DNA of 64,000 nt, from NCBI RefSeq assembly GCF_030546935.1, contig NZ_JAUOPH010000003.1, forward strand, positions 1 through 64,000. The letters run 5' to 3'. Both the position numbers and the translations under genes were made by a program. Numbering within the stretch: the stretch's first letter is position 1; the number at the start of each line of letters is the position of its first letter. This DNA comes from Marinobacter sp. 2_MG-2023. Its GTDB lineage: Bacteria; Pseudomonadota; Gammaproteobacteria; Pseudomonadales; Oleiphilaceae. The notes beneath the pieces are model-generated. The model worked only from the letters and a program-made list of their open reading frames with translations. It was not told where the DNA came from and made no database searches. This document shows, one piece after another, positions 7,905 through 16,535 of this stretch.

Positions 7905-8927
7905 CTATTGTTCGTTATACGCGTCAAGCAGAGCCTGACCACTTTCGCCAGCACGGCCGAGCCATTCTTCGGTCATGGTGTCGCCGATTTCCTGCAAATG
8001 CTTGACCAATTCAGGGGAAGGTTCGGACACCTCAATGCCGTTATCCTTCATGATTTTTATCTTGGCGTCAGTTTCGGCTTTGCTGGCGTCCCAGCCCCGC
8101 TTTTCAGCTGCCGCTGCTGCATCTTCCAGTGCCTTTTGGGTCGCTTCAGGCAGGTTGTTAAAGGCCTTCACGTTTACGACCACCATGTTTTTCGGTAGCC
8201 ACAACTGAGCGTGATTGAAATGCGTCAGGTAGTCCCAGGCCCGGGTATTAGCGCCCGTAGAAGGGGATGTGATCATGGCATCAACACGACCTGTTCCAAA
8301 TGCAGTTGGTATGTCTGGCACTTCGACTTGAGTGGGCAGAGCGCCTAGCAGCTCGGCGAGCTGTTCGCTCGACTTGTTATAGGCCCGCATTTTTACACCC
8401 TTAAGTTCATTGCCTGTTTCAACGGCAAACTGGGTATAAATTCCCTGAGGTGGCCAGGGCACAGCAAATAGAAGTTTCAGACGTTGGCCTTCGAGGCGCT
8501 TGGAGAGTACGTCTTTTGATGCCTGCCAGAGTTTCCATGCCTGGTCATAATCACTGGCGAGGTAGGGTACTGAGTCCACTTCGAACAGAGGGTCTTCGTT
8601 GGCAAGGCGCGACATGATCAGTTCACCGATGGGAACAAGACCGCGGCGAACGGAGTTTTTGATTTCCGGGTGTTTGATCAGAGAGCCACTGCTGTGAACC
8701 GTGATATCGAGCTCACCGTCTGTTGCTTCTCTGACATCGTCAGCGAACTGGCTGATATTAACGGTATGGAAGTTGGAGTCGCCGTAGGGTGTGGGCATAT
8801 CCCAGTCGGTCGCCTGGGCGTTAGCTGCTGCTAACGAGAGGGCGGCTGCCGAAATTACGGCTCCAAACCGTTTCAAGTAAGGTACAGAAATAAGGCGCTG
8901 GCGAAAGGGTGTGGTATTTATTGTCAT
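7905..8927 (-). CDS. dctP: TRAP transporter periplasmic solute-binding protein (DctP family)
   Basis: 340 aa. A signal peptide with basic start and hydrophobic core ends near ANAQA (about residue 39). The mature part has the DctP fold: HTVNISQFADDVREATDGEL, then LKGVKMRAYNKSSEQLAELL, where the arginine of KMR is the residue that normally holds the substrate carboxylate, and FGTGRVDAMITSPSTG. Substrate is therefore probably a carboxylic acid, but which one cannot be read. First gene of dctPQM. An alternative start lies a few codons downstream, but the chosen ATG gives the most complete signal peptide. Confidence 0.88.
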   Translation of the reverse strand: MTINTTPFRQRLISVPYLKRFGAVISAAALSLAAANAQATDWDMPTPYGDSNFHTVNISQFADDVREATDGELDITVHSSGSLIKHPEIKNSVRRGLVPIGELIMSRLANEDPLFEVDSVPYLASDYDQAWKLWQASKDVLSKRLEGQRLKLLFAVPWPPQGIYTQFAVETGNELKGVKMRAYNKSSEQLAELLGALPTQVEVPDIPTAFGTGRVDAMITSPSTGANTRAWDYLTHFNHAQLWLPKNMVVVNVKAFNNLPEATQKALEDAAAAAEKRGWDASKAETDAKIKIMKDNGIEVSEPSPELVKHLQEIGDTMTEEWLGRAGESGQALLDAYNEQ

Positions 8928-9192
8928 GATGGTTGCCTCTTGGCGCTGAAAATATTTGAGAGCGACAGTTGTGCATGCGGGTTTACGTTCTAAAGCACGG
9001 ATCTGCAGGAAAGTGCTGAAACCAGTTTTGTGCTTTGTCTGGTAAAAGCTAGTCGCGAGCCTTCACGCCGTCAAATTTATTGTTACAAAGTGATGATGTT
9101 TTAGCGGTTTTATATCGACAAAATCTCAATAAAGTGTGTTTGTTGATCGATATTGGAACTGGAGTGGGAAAACGTAAGTGTCGTGGTAGGGG
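8928..9192. promoter_or_regulatory. Upstream region of the TRAP operon with an inverted repeat
   Basis: Together with the hairpin at 9193-9224 this fills a 320-base gap without a gene. Inside it, ATATCGA (9112-9118) and TCGATAT (9147-9153) form an inverted repeat extended by a loose ACAAA/TTTGT match, about 190-230 bases upstream of the dctP start. It could be an operator for the regulator encoded at the end of the operon. The distance is long for a simple repressor and no clear -35/-10 pair was recognised, so this is tentative. Confidence 0.3.
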
Positions 9193-9224
9193 CAGACAGA
9201 ACCAGCAGATGCCGGTTCTGTCTG
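9193..9224 (-). terminator. Hairpin downstream of dsbG
   Basis: An 11-bp perfect stem (CAGACAGAACC with GGTTCTGTCTG) and 10-base loop begins 23 bases beyond the dsbG stop codon. There is no T-tract on the minus strand, so it may need Rho or act as a 3' stabiliser. Confidence 0.5.
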
Positions 9225-9247
9225 GGCGTTTCAAATGGGCGTTGTGC

Positions 9248-10036
9248 TCAAGGCTGTGGGCTGCCCATGATTGCCTCCATTTCACCGGGTCTCGGAGCGC
9301 CCTGTTTCATCTGGACGGCCCCATTGTTGTCCTTGTAGTAGGTGCTTGGAGTGGCACTTAGCCCCAGGCTGGACATCAGCTGATTGTTTTTCTGAACTGT
9401 TTTAGCGTATTTGCTGACAATGTTGCGGTCCACCTCAATGCCACCCTCTCCATGACTTTTTTGGTTCTTTTGCAGAGCAGCACGGGGGTTATCTGAACCC
9501 AGGATAGTGGCGGCCTTTGGCAGGCTGTCCTTCCTCAGAATACCCACCATTACATGGCGCAACTGTACTTTTCCGGCGTCTATCCAGGGTTCTGCAGCCT
9601 GACGGAACCGGTGGCAAAATGGGCAGTTGGGGTCGGTAAAGGTATAGACGATCACGGGGGCATCGGCGTCGCCGTCACGCACCCAGTCTGCGTTCTCAAT
9701 CTGGCTCCAGGCCTTTTCATTTTGTGGCCCTGTAACCAACTCCTGTATTTTGGCCTCGGTAAGGTTTTCACCCTTGGCGTTCAGCATGGTTCCCACGATC
9801 ACATGCTGGTTATCTGAAGTGAGATAGAAAGCAATAGGGCGGCCCTGCATGTCGCCAACGTAGCCGGTCATATTATCGGGCGCCTCGAAGCTGCCGGCGA
9901 CTGTTACGCCACGATCAATCAGTTGCTCAACGGCTTCGGGGTGTTGCTCCTGCCCTTGAGCTTGCAGGCTCAGACCGCTGGCGGCCAATGCTGTGGCAAG
10001 AAGTGTGTGTTTGAGTACGGGCTTCATTAGTTGCAT
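9248..10036 (-). CDS. dsbG: Thiol:disulfide interchange protein DsbG
   Basis: 262 aa periplasmic protein. A signal peptide (LLATALAASGLSLQAQGQ) is followed by the dimerisation region and a thioredoxin-like domain with active site CPFC in FTDPNCPFCHRF (about residue 138), where E. coli DsbG has CPYC. The cis-proline loop is SATPST. DsbG reduces or isomerises disulfides and sulfenylated cysteines in the periplasm and needs DsbD-type electron supply. The ATG overlaps the stop of the upstream TlpA-like gene by one base (TAATG) with GGAGA six bases before it. The gene that would recharge it is present here only as a relic (10875-10990). Confidence 0.85.
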   Translation of the reverse strand: MQLMKPVLKHTLLATALAASGLSLQAQGQEQHPEAVEQLIDRGVTVAGSFEAPDNMTGYVGDMQGRPIAFYLTSDNQHVIVGTMLNAKGENLTEAKIQELVTGPQNEKAWSQIENADWVRDGDADAPVIVYTFTDPNCPFCHRFRQAAEPWIDAGKVQLRHVMVGILRKDSLPKAATILGSDNPRAALQKNQKSHGEGGIEVDRNIVSKYAKTVQKNNQLMSSLGLSATPSTYYKDNNGAVQMKQGAPRPGEMEAIMGSPQP

Positions 10037-10866
10037 TACAAGTCTCCGGTTCCGTCGGTATCAAAGCTTCTGAGGTTATGGGCCAGTGAGGCCCGCGACA
10101 GTTCTCCAAGGTGGGCGTTTACCTGCTGGCCGTTGGCATCGTAGAACAACGTTGTTGGCAGAGCCTGGCTGCCGGTGGTTCGGCCAAGGCTGGCACTGGT
10201 ATCGGTCAGAACATTCTTTAGCGAGAGCCCGTGTTGGCTCATAAAGCGGCTGATTGTTTCCGGTTGTTCGCCCTGGTTTACAAAGACAAATGTGATACCG
10301 GGATTTTCCTGCTGAGCTTGTTCCAGTACCGGCATTTCACGAATGCATGGCGGGCACCAGGTAGCCCAAAGGTTGACGACCATGGGTTTGCCGCCTGCCA
10401 CTTCTGCCAGCGCCACCGGCGTGCCGTCCAGCAAAGTGAATGTTGCATCAGGAACGCCCCTGGAGCTGCTTTCCATAAGGTATATCAACAATGACAAAGA
10501 GCCCCATACCAACAGACCCGAAGCGCTGGCAATGGAGAGTGATCGACGGATTTTCGGGTGGCGCCAGAGCTTCCAGCCGATAAGAAAGACTGCACCGAGT
10601 AGACCGGCAATGACGCTGAAGCCGCCATCCCTGATATCGATAATGCCCCAGAGGTTTTCCTGGTAGTACTCGAAGTACTGAATAACAAAGCCGATACGCG
10701 CTGATACCAAAGCAACGAGAAAAATATCGGATAGAGTGCCTGCTATGGGCACGCCTTCCTTGCGCCCGGTAATGGCGCCAACAATCAGCGCAATTACGAA
10801 AGCAGTGATTAATAGAAGCTGGGCCAGAGGTAAGCTCAGCGGGCCGATATTAACCGATAACATCAT
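10036..10866 (-). CDS. Membrane-anchored TlpA-like thioredoxin with N-terminal Lgt-like domain
   Basis: 276 aa. Residues 1-130 hold four or so membrane helices resembling part of prolipoprotein diacylglyceryl transferase (SARIGFVIQYFEYYQENLWG, then DIRDGGFSVIAGLLGA), without enough length for a complete Lgt enzyme. Residues about 138-270 form a TlpA/ResA thioredoxin domain with active site WCPPC in NLWATWCPPCIREMPV and cis-proline ALPTTLF. It probably reduces periplasmic disulfides and works with DsbG, to which it is translationally coupled. I recall the same order (dsbG, TlpA-like gene, dsbD) in Pseudomonas aeruginosa. The Lgt-like part probably serves as membrane anchor or electron partner; that is inference. 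Confidence 0.8.
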   Translation of the reverse strand: MMLSVNIGPLSLPLAQLLLITAFVIALIVGAITGRKEGVPIAGTLSDIFLVALVSARIGFVIQYFEYYQENLWGIIDIRDGGFSVIAGLLGAVFLIGWKLWRHPKIRRSLSIASASGLLVWGSLSLLIYLMESSSRGVPDATFTLLDGTPVALAEVAGGKPMVVNLWATWCPPCIREMPVLEQAQQENPGITFVFVNQGEQPETISRFMSQHGLSLKNVLTDTSASLGRTTGSQALPTTLFYDANGQQVNAHLGELSRASLAHNLRSFDTDGTGDL

Positions 10867-10874
10867 CTCTCCTT

Positions 10875-10990
10875 GTTCATGATTGGCGTGCCTACGACCG
10901 GCAGTTTACGCATGAGTTCCTGGTTTACCTTGTCTTTGGCTGTCAGATCGGCGTGCAGCAACTGCATATCCGGCAGGGCCACGGCCGCTG
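10875..10990 (-). pseudogene. Relic of dsbD (thioredoxin-domain fragment)
   Basis: A minus-strand frame ending at the TGA that overlaps the TlpA-like start codon encodes about 33 residues, including ALPDMQLLHADLTAKD and KLPVVGTPI, which align without gaps to the C-terminal domain of E. coli DsbD (ALADTVLLQANVTAND ... HLNVLGLPT). The CxxC active site upstream, the eight-helix membrane domain and the last part of the domain are missing. Whatever peptide is still translated would have no redox function. Position directly upstream of the TlpA-like gene and dsbG fits an ancestral dsbD-tlpA-dsbG operon. Confidence 0.7.
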
Positions 10991-11079
10991 TTCCTTACCT
11001 GATGGATAACGTCCTGAAGTATTCAGCGAATGGCTGTATTGTGATAATTGATACGGAAGTGGAAACGATAACCATGTGA
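10985..11079 (+). pseudogene. Relic of a sensor histidine kinase (N-box fragment)
   Basis: A plus-strand frame ending at TGA 11077-11079 encodes YLMDNVLKYSANG followed by IVIIDTEVE, which matches the N-box of HATPase_c domains (typically LLDNALKYSP.GG.V.V). The dimerisation helix, D/F/G boxes and everything else are absent. It abuts the dsbD relic on the opposite strand, so both look like survivors of one deletion. The remaining bases up to 11131 hold no feature I can name except the presumed promoter of pxpA. Confidence 0.6.
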
Positions 11080-11131
11080 TACGGTGGCATACTGCCCACC
11101 TTTAATTGATACACCCTGACTGGGTACTGAC

Positions 11132-11872
11132 ATGCTATTGAACTGTGATATTGGTGAAAGTTATGGCGCCTGGACGATGGGGCTGGACGATCAGGTGATG
11201 CCGTATATTGACCAGGCGAACATAGCCTGCGCCTTTCATGCCGGCGACCCGATGGTCATGAGCAACACGGTAAGGTTGGCGCTGGAGCATGAGGTATCCC
11301 TGGGCGCACACCCTGCCTACCCCGATCTGCAGGGCTTTGGGCGACGCTCGATTGCTTGCAGCCCCGATGAGATTCACGCCATGGTGCTTTACCAGGTGGG
11401 TGCGCTGAGTCATATCGCTGCTGCACAGGGCGGAAGCCTGAGTTATGTGAAGCCCCATGGTGCGCTCTACAACGACATGATGCGGAACGAGTCTGTTCTC
11501 CGGGCTATTCTCGGTGCGCTAAGCCAGTCTCCGGGGGAACTGGCACTGATGGCGATGACCACGGCAGATAATCAGCCTCTGAAAACGCTTTGCGCAGAAT
11601 ACGGGGTAGGGCTGTTGCTGGAGGCGTTTGCTGACCGTGCTTATGATGAAAAGGGCTATATTGTCTCACGCAGTACCCCGAATGCCGTGCATCACGATCC
11701 CGACACCATTCTGCGTCAGGCTGTTGCAATCGCCAGAGGCGAACCGCTCCAGACGATAGACGGCAAACCATTGCACCTTGAAGCAGATACCCTCTGCGTT
11801 CACGGCGACAACCCTGAGTCTGTCGCCGCTGTGCGTGCAATTCGTAAGGCCCTTGAAGGTCAGGCGGGCTGA
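11132..11872 (+). CDS. pxpA: 5-oxoprolinase subunit A / LamB-YcsF family protein
   Basis: 246 aa, cytoplasmic. Full-length member of the YcsF family with the signature start [25 protein letters not shown] (metal-binding histidine), [28 protein letters not shown] and LEAFADRAY. PxpA works with PxpB and PxpC to hydrolyse 5-oxoproline to glutamate with ATP. Neither partner is next to it here, so it is either an orphan or its partners lie elsewhere. It converges on the chemoreceptor gene with 7 bases between the stops. Confidence 0.88.
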   Translation: MLLNCDIGESYGAWTMGLDDQVMPYIDQANIACAFHAGDPMVMSNTVRLALEHEVSLGAHPAYPDLQGFGRRSIACSPDEIHAMVLYQVGALSHIAAAQGGSLSYVKPHGALYNDMMRNESVLRAILGALSQSPGELALMAMTTADNQPLKTLCAEYGVGLLLEAFADRAYDEKGYIVSRSTPNAVHHDPDTILRQAVAIARGEPLQTIDGKPLHLEADTLCVHGDNPESVAAVRAIRKALEGQAG

Positions 11873-11879
11873 GCCTTGG

Positions 11880-13736
11880 TCAGAGCCTGAAGCGTGACAC
11901 CAGGTTCTGTAACTCACTACCCAGTTTTGCCAGCTCTGAACTGGAGCTGGCGGTCTGGTTGGAGGATGCCGCAGACTGGTCGGTAAGGTCACGAATGCTG
12001 GTGACATTCTGGTTGATCTCTTCTGCTACGGACGTTTGTTGTTCTGACGCTGTCGCAATCTGACTGTTGTATTGCTTTATTTCGTCGACGGAACGGGTGA
12101 TACGTTCAATGGATGCGCCTGTCGCGGTGGCTCTTTTCAGGGTGTCAGCGGCCATAGTTGCGCTGGACTCCATCGCGGATACTGAGTCATTCGAGCTGGT
12201 TTGCAGGGATGTCACAAGGGTCTCGATTTCCTGGGCGGAACTCTGCGTTCGTTGGGCCAGAGAACGCACCTCATCAGCAACCACGGCAAACCCACGCCCC
12301 TGCTCACCCGCCCGGGCAGCTTCAATGGCAGCGTTCAGCGCGAGAAGATTCGTCTGCTCGGCGACAGATTTGATGACATCCAGAGCCGTCCCGATATTAG
12401 TGGTTTCATTTTTCAGGCTCTGGATGATTTCCATACTCTGGCTTACCTCATTGGCGAGCCCATTGACCTGGCTCACGGTTTCCCTGACCTCACGCTCGCC
12501 CTCAGTCGCCTGATTGGCAGCATCAGATGCGACGGTAAACGCCTGCTCTGCGTTGCGGGCGATTTCTGCAACGGTTGCGGTCATTTCGTTCATCGCCGTG
12601 GCAACCTGATCGGTTTCCTGCTTCTGGCGATTGATCCCGTCGCTGGTCTGGCTGGTAACCGTCGACAGCTCTTCTGAAGCCGCCGCGATATTGGTCGCTC
12701 CGGACTCAATGCTCCTGACAAGCTCGCGTAAGCCGCTGACCATGGTTGCCAGGGCAGCCATCAGGCGACCTACTTCGTCAGTCCGGCTGTTGTCGATATC
12801 AACCGACAGATTGCCGGAGGCAACCTCTGAAGCGATTGCAACGGCGTGATTGATGGGGGCGGTGATTGCCCTGGTAATTAGATAGGCCATCAGAATGCCA
12901 AGCAGCACGGCGATGGCTGTTGCGGCAAAAATCAGTGTCGTCGCTTGATTGTGCTCAGATTCCATCTTGTCTGCCTGCGCTTCGCGCAGGCTGTTCGCCG
13001 ATTCGATCACGCGACTGGCTGTCGTTACCATATCCTGAGATAGCTGCTCGCTGGATTCAGTCAGTGTCACAACATTCTGGAATTCATCGGTGTAGGATTC
13101 CAGTGCATTGATGACCTTTGCTTTTTCTTCCGGGGTTATGGCGGCCGAATTCAGTGGTCCCTGAATCCTTGTAGCATCTTCCTGGTACGCTTCGACACTT
13201 GTGGGATCGCGCTCTACGAGGAACTTGCGCTCCGAACGGCGCATATCCTCAAACATCGCCGAGGCAAAAAACAGCGAGCTGTGGGCTTTAAGCGAAGATC
13301 CCAATACCCGGGCTTTTGTTTCAAGCCTGTCAAGAGCCTCTTCCCGTTGGCTTATATTGGACTCCACATTACTCATCAATGCCTGGTATTGCGCGATATC
13401 AGACTGAATGTTTTCCAGGGTGCTGATGTCTGCGTCAACTGCCAGCAACGGCTTGACCTTGCTCGTGATTTCGAGAACTTCATCGCCGAGGGCCCTGGAT
13501 GCGAGCACGTCCTCGGCATTACCCGAAAGTAAAAAATTTTTCTCTTCGACTCTCGCTTCAGTGAGCCCCGTGTTCACCTGTCCCAGCATGGTTACAATGG
13601 CTGAGCGATCACTGACGGCGTCCAGTGCCCGACTGCCAACGACGCCAACAATGACGGTGAGGAGCAATAACAGCGCAAAGCCGCCAGCCAGCTTGCTTCG
13701 GATGGTCATGTTGCCGGAGAAGTTTTGAAGTGCCAT
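11880..13736 (-). CDS. Methyl-accepting chemotaxis protein
   Basis: 618 aa inner-membrane chemoreceptor. TM1 lies at about residues 15-36 and TM2 at about 268-290 ([20 protein letters not shown]). The roughly 230-residue periplasmic part is all-helical, with [11 protein letters not shown] and [10 protein letters not shown] as paired helix motifs, typical of helical bimodular (HBM) sensors such as McpS. A HAMP domain follows ([20 protein letters not shown]), then the signalling domain with the hairpin tip [20 protein letters not shown]. There is no C-terminal CheR pentapeptide; the protein ends LVSRFRL. HBM sensors often bind TCA intermediates, but the ligand is not readable. A second start at codon 10 is possible. 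Confidence 0.9.
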   Translation of the reverse strand: MALQNFSGNMTIRSKLAGGFALLLLLTVIVGVVGSRALDAVSDRSAIVTMLGQVNTGLTEARVEEKNFLLSGNAEDVLASRALGDEVLEITSKVKPLLAVDADISTLENIQSDIAQYQALMSNVESNISQREEALDRLETKARVLGSSLKAHSSLFFASAMFEDMRRSERKFLVERDPTSVEAYQEDATRIQGPLNSAAITPEEKAKVINALESYTDEFQNVVTLTESSEQLSQDMVTTASRVIESANSLREAQADKMESEHNQATTLIFAATAIAVLLGILMAYLITRAITAPINHAVAIASEVASGNLSVDIDNSRTDEVGRLMAALATMVSGLRELVRSIESGATNIAAASEELSTVTSQTSDGINRQKQETDQVATAMNEMTATVAEIARNAEQAFTVASDAANQATEGEREVRETVSQVNGLANEVSQSMEIIQSLKNETTNIGTALDVIKSVAEQTNLLALNAAIEAARAGEQGRGFAVVADEVRSLAQRTQSSAQEIETLVTSLQTSSNDSVSAMESSATMAADTLKRATATGASIERITRSVDEIKQYNSQIATASEQQTSVAEEINQNVTSIRDLTDQSAASSNQTASSSSELAKLGSELQNLVSRFRL

Positions 13737-13915
13737 ACAGTGTCCCTGGGGCTTGCGAGCGTTACCAGTTATGCCATTCGGGTCATTCAGAGAATCATGA
13801 ATTGGCGGTTTTGATACGCAAAAGCGTTGGTTGAACCTTTTATTGTGTCTCTATTAGGTACGTACCAGGGCTAAGATTCAATTTGTTTTAGGTAACATAT
13901 GGTTGCGGTGGCAAC

Positions 13916-13946
13916 AAAAGTGGGGCTGATATCCAGTCCCACTTTT
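13916..13946 (-). terminator. Terminator downstream of the DUF2058 gene
   Basis: A 9-bp stem (AAAAGTGGG with CCCACTTTT) encloses a 13-base loop; on the minus strand it ends in TTTTGTTG. It is 52 bases beyond the stop of the minus-strand gene at 13999-14535. The rest of 13737-13998 is the upstream region of the chemoreceptor and shows no gene. Confidence 0.65.
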
Positions 13947-13998
13947 ATAGCGCATCTGCATTGTCCTGAGATAACAAAGGGGAAAGTCGACCCAATGA

Positions 13999-14535
13999 TC
14001 ACCACATCAGGTCGTCGGGGATTTCATAGCCTGCATAGGGGTCATCTTCGCCCACATCGTCTTTTTTGCGGTCATGGAGTACAACCACTGCCTGTTCATC
14101 GCGCTCTATAACCTTGCGAGCAACTCCGTCGGCGACGATCTCGTACGCTCCATTGACGAATACAATGGCAAGCCGGCCTCGGGAGAGTTGGTCCGCCATG
14201 GTGTCATCTACATACAACTTCTTTATTTTCTTGTCGTGGACGAACTGGTACGACGTTTCACCCCGGCTGCGATCCAGTTTGTTGGTGTCCACCAGTTGGC
14301 GAATCTGGGCCTGGATCGCCTTTTTCTCGGATTCCTGCTGGCGCTTGAGGTTCAGCTGGCGATCGCGTTCTGCTTTTTCTTCGCGGGCCTGGCGAGCGCG
14401 GATTTCGGTCTCATTGACCTGGACTGCGCCCTTGGGTTGTTGTTTGCGCTGCTTGTGTTTCTCGTTGCGAATAGCCTTGGCCTTTTTTTGATCGGCCAGG
14501 CCCGCTTTTAATAGCTGATCCTGCAGGGACGCCAT
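13999..14535 (-). CDS. DUF2058 family protein (YaiL-like)
   Basis: 178 aa, highly charged. The first half (to about residue 85) is a Lys/Arg/Gln/Glu-rich helical, probably coiled-coil segment beginning MASLQDQLLKAGLADQKKAK. The second half is a small globular domain (TSYQFVHDKKIKKLYVDD, LAIVFVNGAYEIV) ending in the family signature DDPYAGYEIPDDLMW. E. coli YaiL was described as a nucleoprotein or polysaccharide-associated protein; no molecular role is established. It is divergent from dbpA across a 107-base promoter region. Confidence 0.85.
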   Translation of the reverse strand: MASLQDQLLKAGLADQKKAKAIRNEKHKQRKQQPKGAVQVNETEIRARQAREEKAERDRQLNLKRQQESEKKAIQAQIRQLVDTNKLDRSRGETSYQFVHDKKIKKLYVDDTMADQLSRGRLAIVFVNGAYEIVADGVARKVIERDEQAVVVLHDRKKDDVGEDDPYAGYEIPDDLMW

Positions 14536-14642
14536 GGGGTAACTCCGTTAATTGGTCACAAATTCTGGTATTCTATCGGGACAGTATACGCGCTCGTGTC
14601 TACCTTCTTAACCAGCAACCGCTGATTCCGGGATTTTCTTGT

Positions 14643-16016
14643 ATGTCTTCCTTTAAAGATCTTGATCTGTCTGCCGCCATGCAGGCCAATCTTGCCCAGC
14701 TGGGCTTTTCCAGGCCCACAGAGATTCAGGCCAGGGCATTGCCCCATTGTCTGGCAGGGCGCGATGTCATTGCCATGGCACAAACGGGTAGCGGTAAAAC
14801 GGCGGCTTTTGGTATCGGGCTGATCGAGAATCTCAAGCCAAAGCTGTTTGCGGTGCAGGGCCTGGTCATGTGTCCTACCCGTGAGTTGGCGGATCAGGTG
14901 GCCAAAGCCTTGCGGGAGTTGGCTAGGGCGCAGGAAAATATAAAGATTCTTACCCTGTGTGGCGGTGTGTCTATTGGACCACAGATCGGTTCCCTGGCTC
15001 ATGGTGCTCATATTGTTGTGGGCACTCCGGGGCGTATCGCTGATCACCTGCGCAAAGGCACCCTTGACCTGAAACGCCTCAAGACGCTCGTTCTGGATGA
15101 AGCAGACCGGATGCTCGATATGGGGTTTCAGGATGCCATGGAAGAAATTCTGGGTTATGCGCCCAAGCAGCGCCAAACGTTGATGTTCTCAGCGACCTGG
15201 CCTGAATCCATTCGCAAGCTGAGTGCAGGTTTTCAGCGGGAGCCCGTGGATGTGCGCGCAGAAGCGCAAAGTGTGAATGCCGATATTCGTGAGCTGTTTT
15301 ACGAAATTCCAGGGCAGGAGCGTACCCGTGCCATTGTAAGCCTGCTTTCTGAATACCAGCCGGCTTCCTGCCTGGTGTTCTGTTCCATGAAACAACAGTG
15401 CGATGAATTGGCTGTCGAGCTGGGTGCTCAGGGCTTCTCGGCTCTGGCATTGCATGGTGACCTGGAGCAGCGTGAGCGCGACAGCGTACTGGTACGGTTT
15501 GCAAACCAGAGTTGTCAGGTTCTGGTAGCAACAGACGTAGCGGCCCGTGGCCTGGATATCAAGGCCTTGCCGCTGGTGATAAATGCAGAGCCCGCGCGTG
15601 ATCCGGAAGTGCATACCCACAGGGTCGGTCGCACAGGGCGGGCTGGTGAGGCCGGACTGGCGGTTACTTTGTGCAGTCCGTCACAAGGACACAAGATCAA
15701 TCGTCTTGAGGCCGAGCGCGGCAGACCGGTTACCTGGGGTGATACAGAAATTTTGCTATCTGTTCCGCCAAAGCCGGTGGCACCCGCAATGAAAACACTG
15801 TGCATCGCAGCCGGGCGAAAGGAAAAGCTGCGTCCGGGCGACGTACTGGGTGCCTTGACCGGCGAAGCCGGGCTGAACGGAAAATCCGTTGGCAAGATTG
15901 ATCTGTTCGATTTCCAGTGCTTCGTTGCTGTCGAGTCTGGGCAGGCGAGGCTCGCCCTGAAGCGCCTTGAAGAGGGAAAAGTAAAAGGTCGCAAGCTAAG
16001 AGTCAGGCAGGTCTGA
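14643..16016 (+). CDS. dbpA: ATP-dependent RNA helicase DbpA
   Basis: 457 aa DEAD-box helicase. Motifs in order: Q motif FSRPTEIQARALP, Walker A AQTGSGKT (about 45-52), PTRELADQ, GGVSIG, VGTPGRI, DEAD (about 152), SAT, then domain 2 with ALHGDLEQRERD, VATDVAARGLDI and HRVGRTGRAG. The C-terminal 75 residues (KEKLRPGDVLGALTGEAGL, VGKIDLFDFQCFVAV) form the DbpA RNA-binding domain that recognises hairpin 92 of 23S rRNA, which separates it from other DEAD-box proteins. DbpA acts in late 50S subunit assembly. Length agrees with E. coli DbpA (457 aa). Confidence 0.94.
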   Translation: MSSFKDLDLSAAMQANLAQLGFSRPTEIQARALPHCLAGRDVIAMAQTGSGKTAAFGIGLIENLKPKLFAVQGLVMCPTRELADQVAKALRELARAQENIKILTLCGGVSIGPQIGSLAHGAHIVVGTPGRIADHLRKGTLDLKRLKTLVLDEADRMLDMGFQDAMEEILGYAPKQRQTLMFSATWPESIRKLSAGFQREPVDVRAEAQSVNADIRELFYEIPGQERTRAIVSLLSEYQPASCLVFCSMKQQCDELAVELGAQGFSALALHGDLEQRERDSVLVRFANQSCQVLVATDVAARGLDIKALPLVINAEPARDPEVHTHRVGRTGRAGEAGLAVTLCSPSQGHKINRLEAERGRPVTWGDTEILLSVPPKPVAPAMKTLCIAAGRKEKLRPGDVLGALTGEAGLNGKSVGKIDLFDFQCFVAVESGQARLALKRLEEGKVKGRKLRVRQV

Positions 16017-16237
16017 GAGTGGGTGTTGTAGGCGTGTCCATGGAGGCATAGTGGATAAGAACCGCTCGGAAAGTCCGTATAGTCATTTGCATTTTGGTTG
16101 CTCACAGCGTGCGAAACCGGTAAATTACGCAGGATTTTGCCCCCCGGTTTGCTCCGGTGCGCTATAGGACTTAGGTCTTATGCGTGTCTGTTTTTCCGGG
16201 AAAAAGACCATGAATTAATAACAGGTAGCTATTCAAT

Positions 16238-16489
16238 ATGGATGACCTGATGTCACAAGCCATCGACCTGATGGTTGCGGGTATGGGATTCGTGTTCGTG
16301 TTCCTGATTGTTCTGGTGTTCGCGACCCTGCTTATGTCCAAACTGCTCACCCGGTTTGCACCGCCTGAGCCTGCAACTCCAGCCAAGTCACCTCGCGCCA
16401 AGCCAAAGGCGCCAGCATCAGTTGATCCTGATACGGCAGAGGCGATTAAAAAGGCGATTGCACAATTCCGGTCGCGCCACAAGAAGTGA
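16238..16489 (+). CDS. oadG: Oxaloacetate decarboxylase gamma subunit OadG
   Basis: 83 aa with one N-terminal membrane helix (MVAGMGFVFVFLIVLVFATLLM) and a Pro/Lys-rich cytoplasmic linker ending in a basic helix, the shape of OadG. It links OadA to OadB and stabilises the complex. The first gene of oadG-oadA-oadB; oadA starts 46 bases later. The usual His-rich zinc-binding tail of OadG is much reduced here, with a single histidine (RSRHKK) at the C-terminus. The 221 bases between dbpA and oadG show no other gene. Confidence 0.85.
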   Translation: MDDLMSQAIDLMVAGMGFVFVFLIVLVFATLLMSKLLTRFAPPEPATPAKSPRAKPKAPASVDPDTAEAIKKAIAQFRSRHKK

Positions 16490-16535
16490 CCCGGCAACCG
16501 ATTAGATACAACCTTTAATACAGAAGGCTGACACG

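Noticed and set aside
13737..13915. Sigma-28 (FliA) promoter of the chemoreceptor
   Set aside because: No TAAA-N15-GCCGATAA pattern on the minus strand upstream of the gene.
16017..16237. Sodium-sensing riboswitch before oadG
   Set aside because: The gene product pumps sodium, so one might expect it, but I could not match the bases to a known sodium riboswitch consensus.
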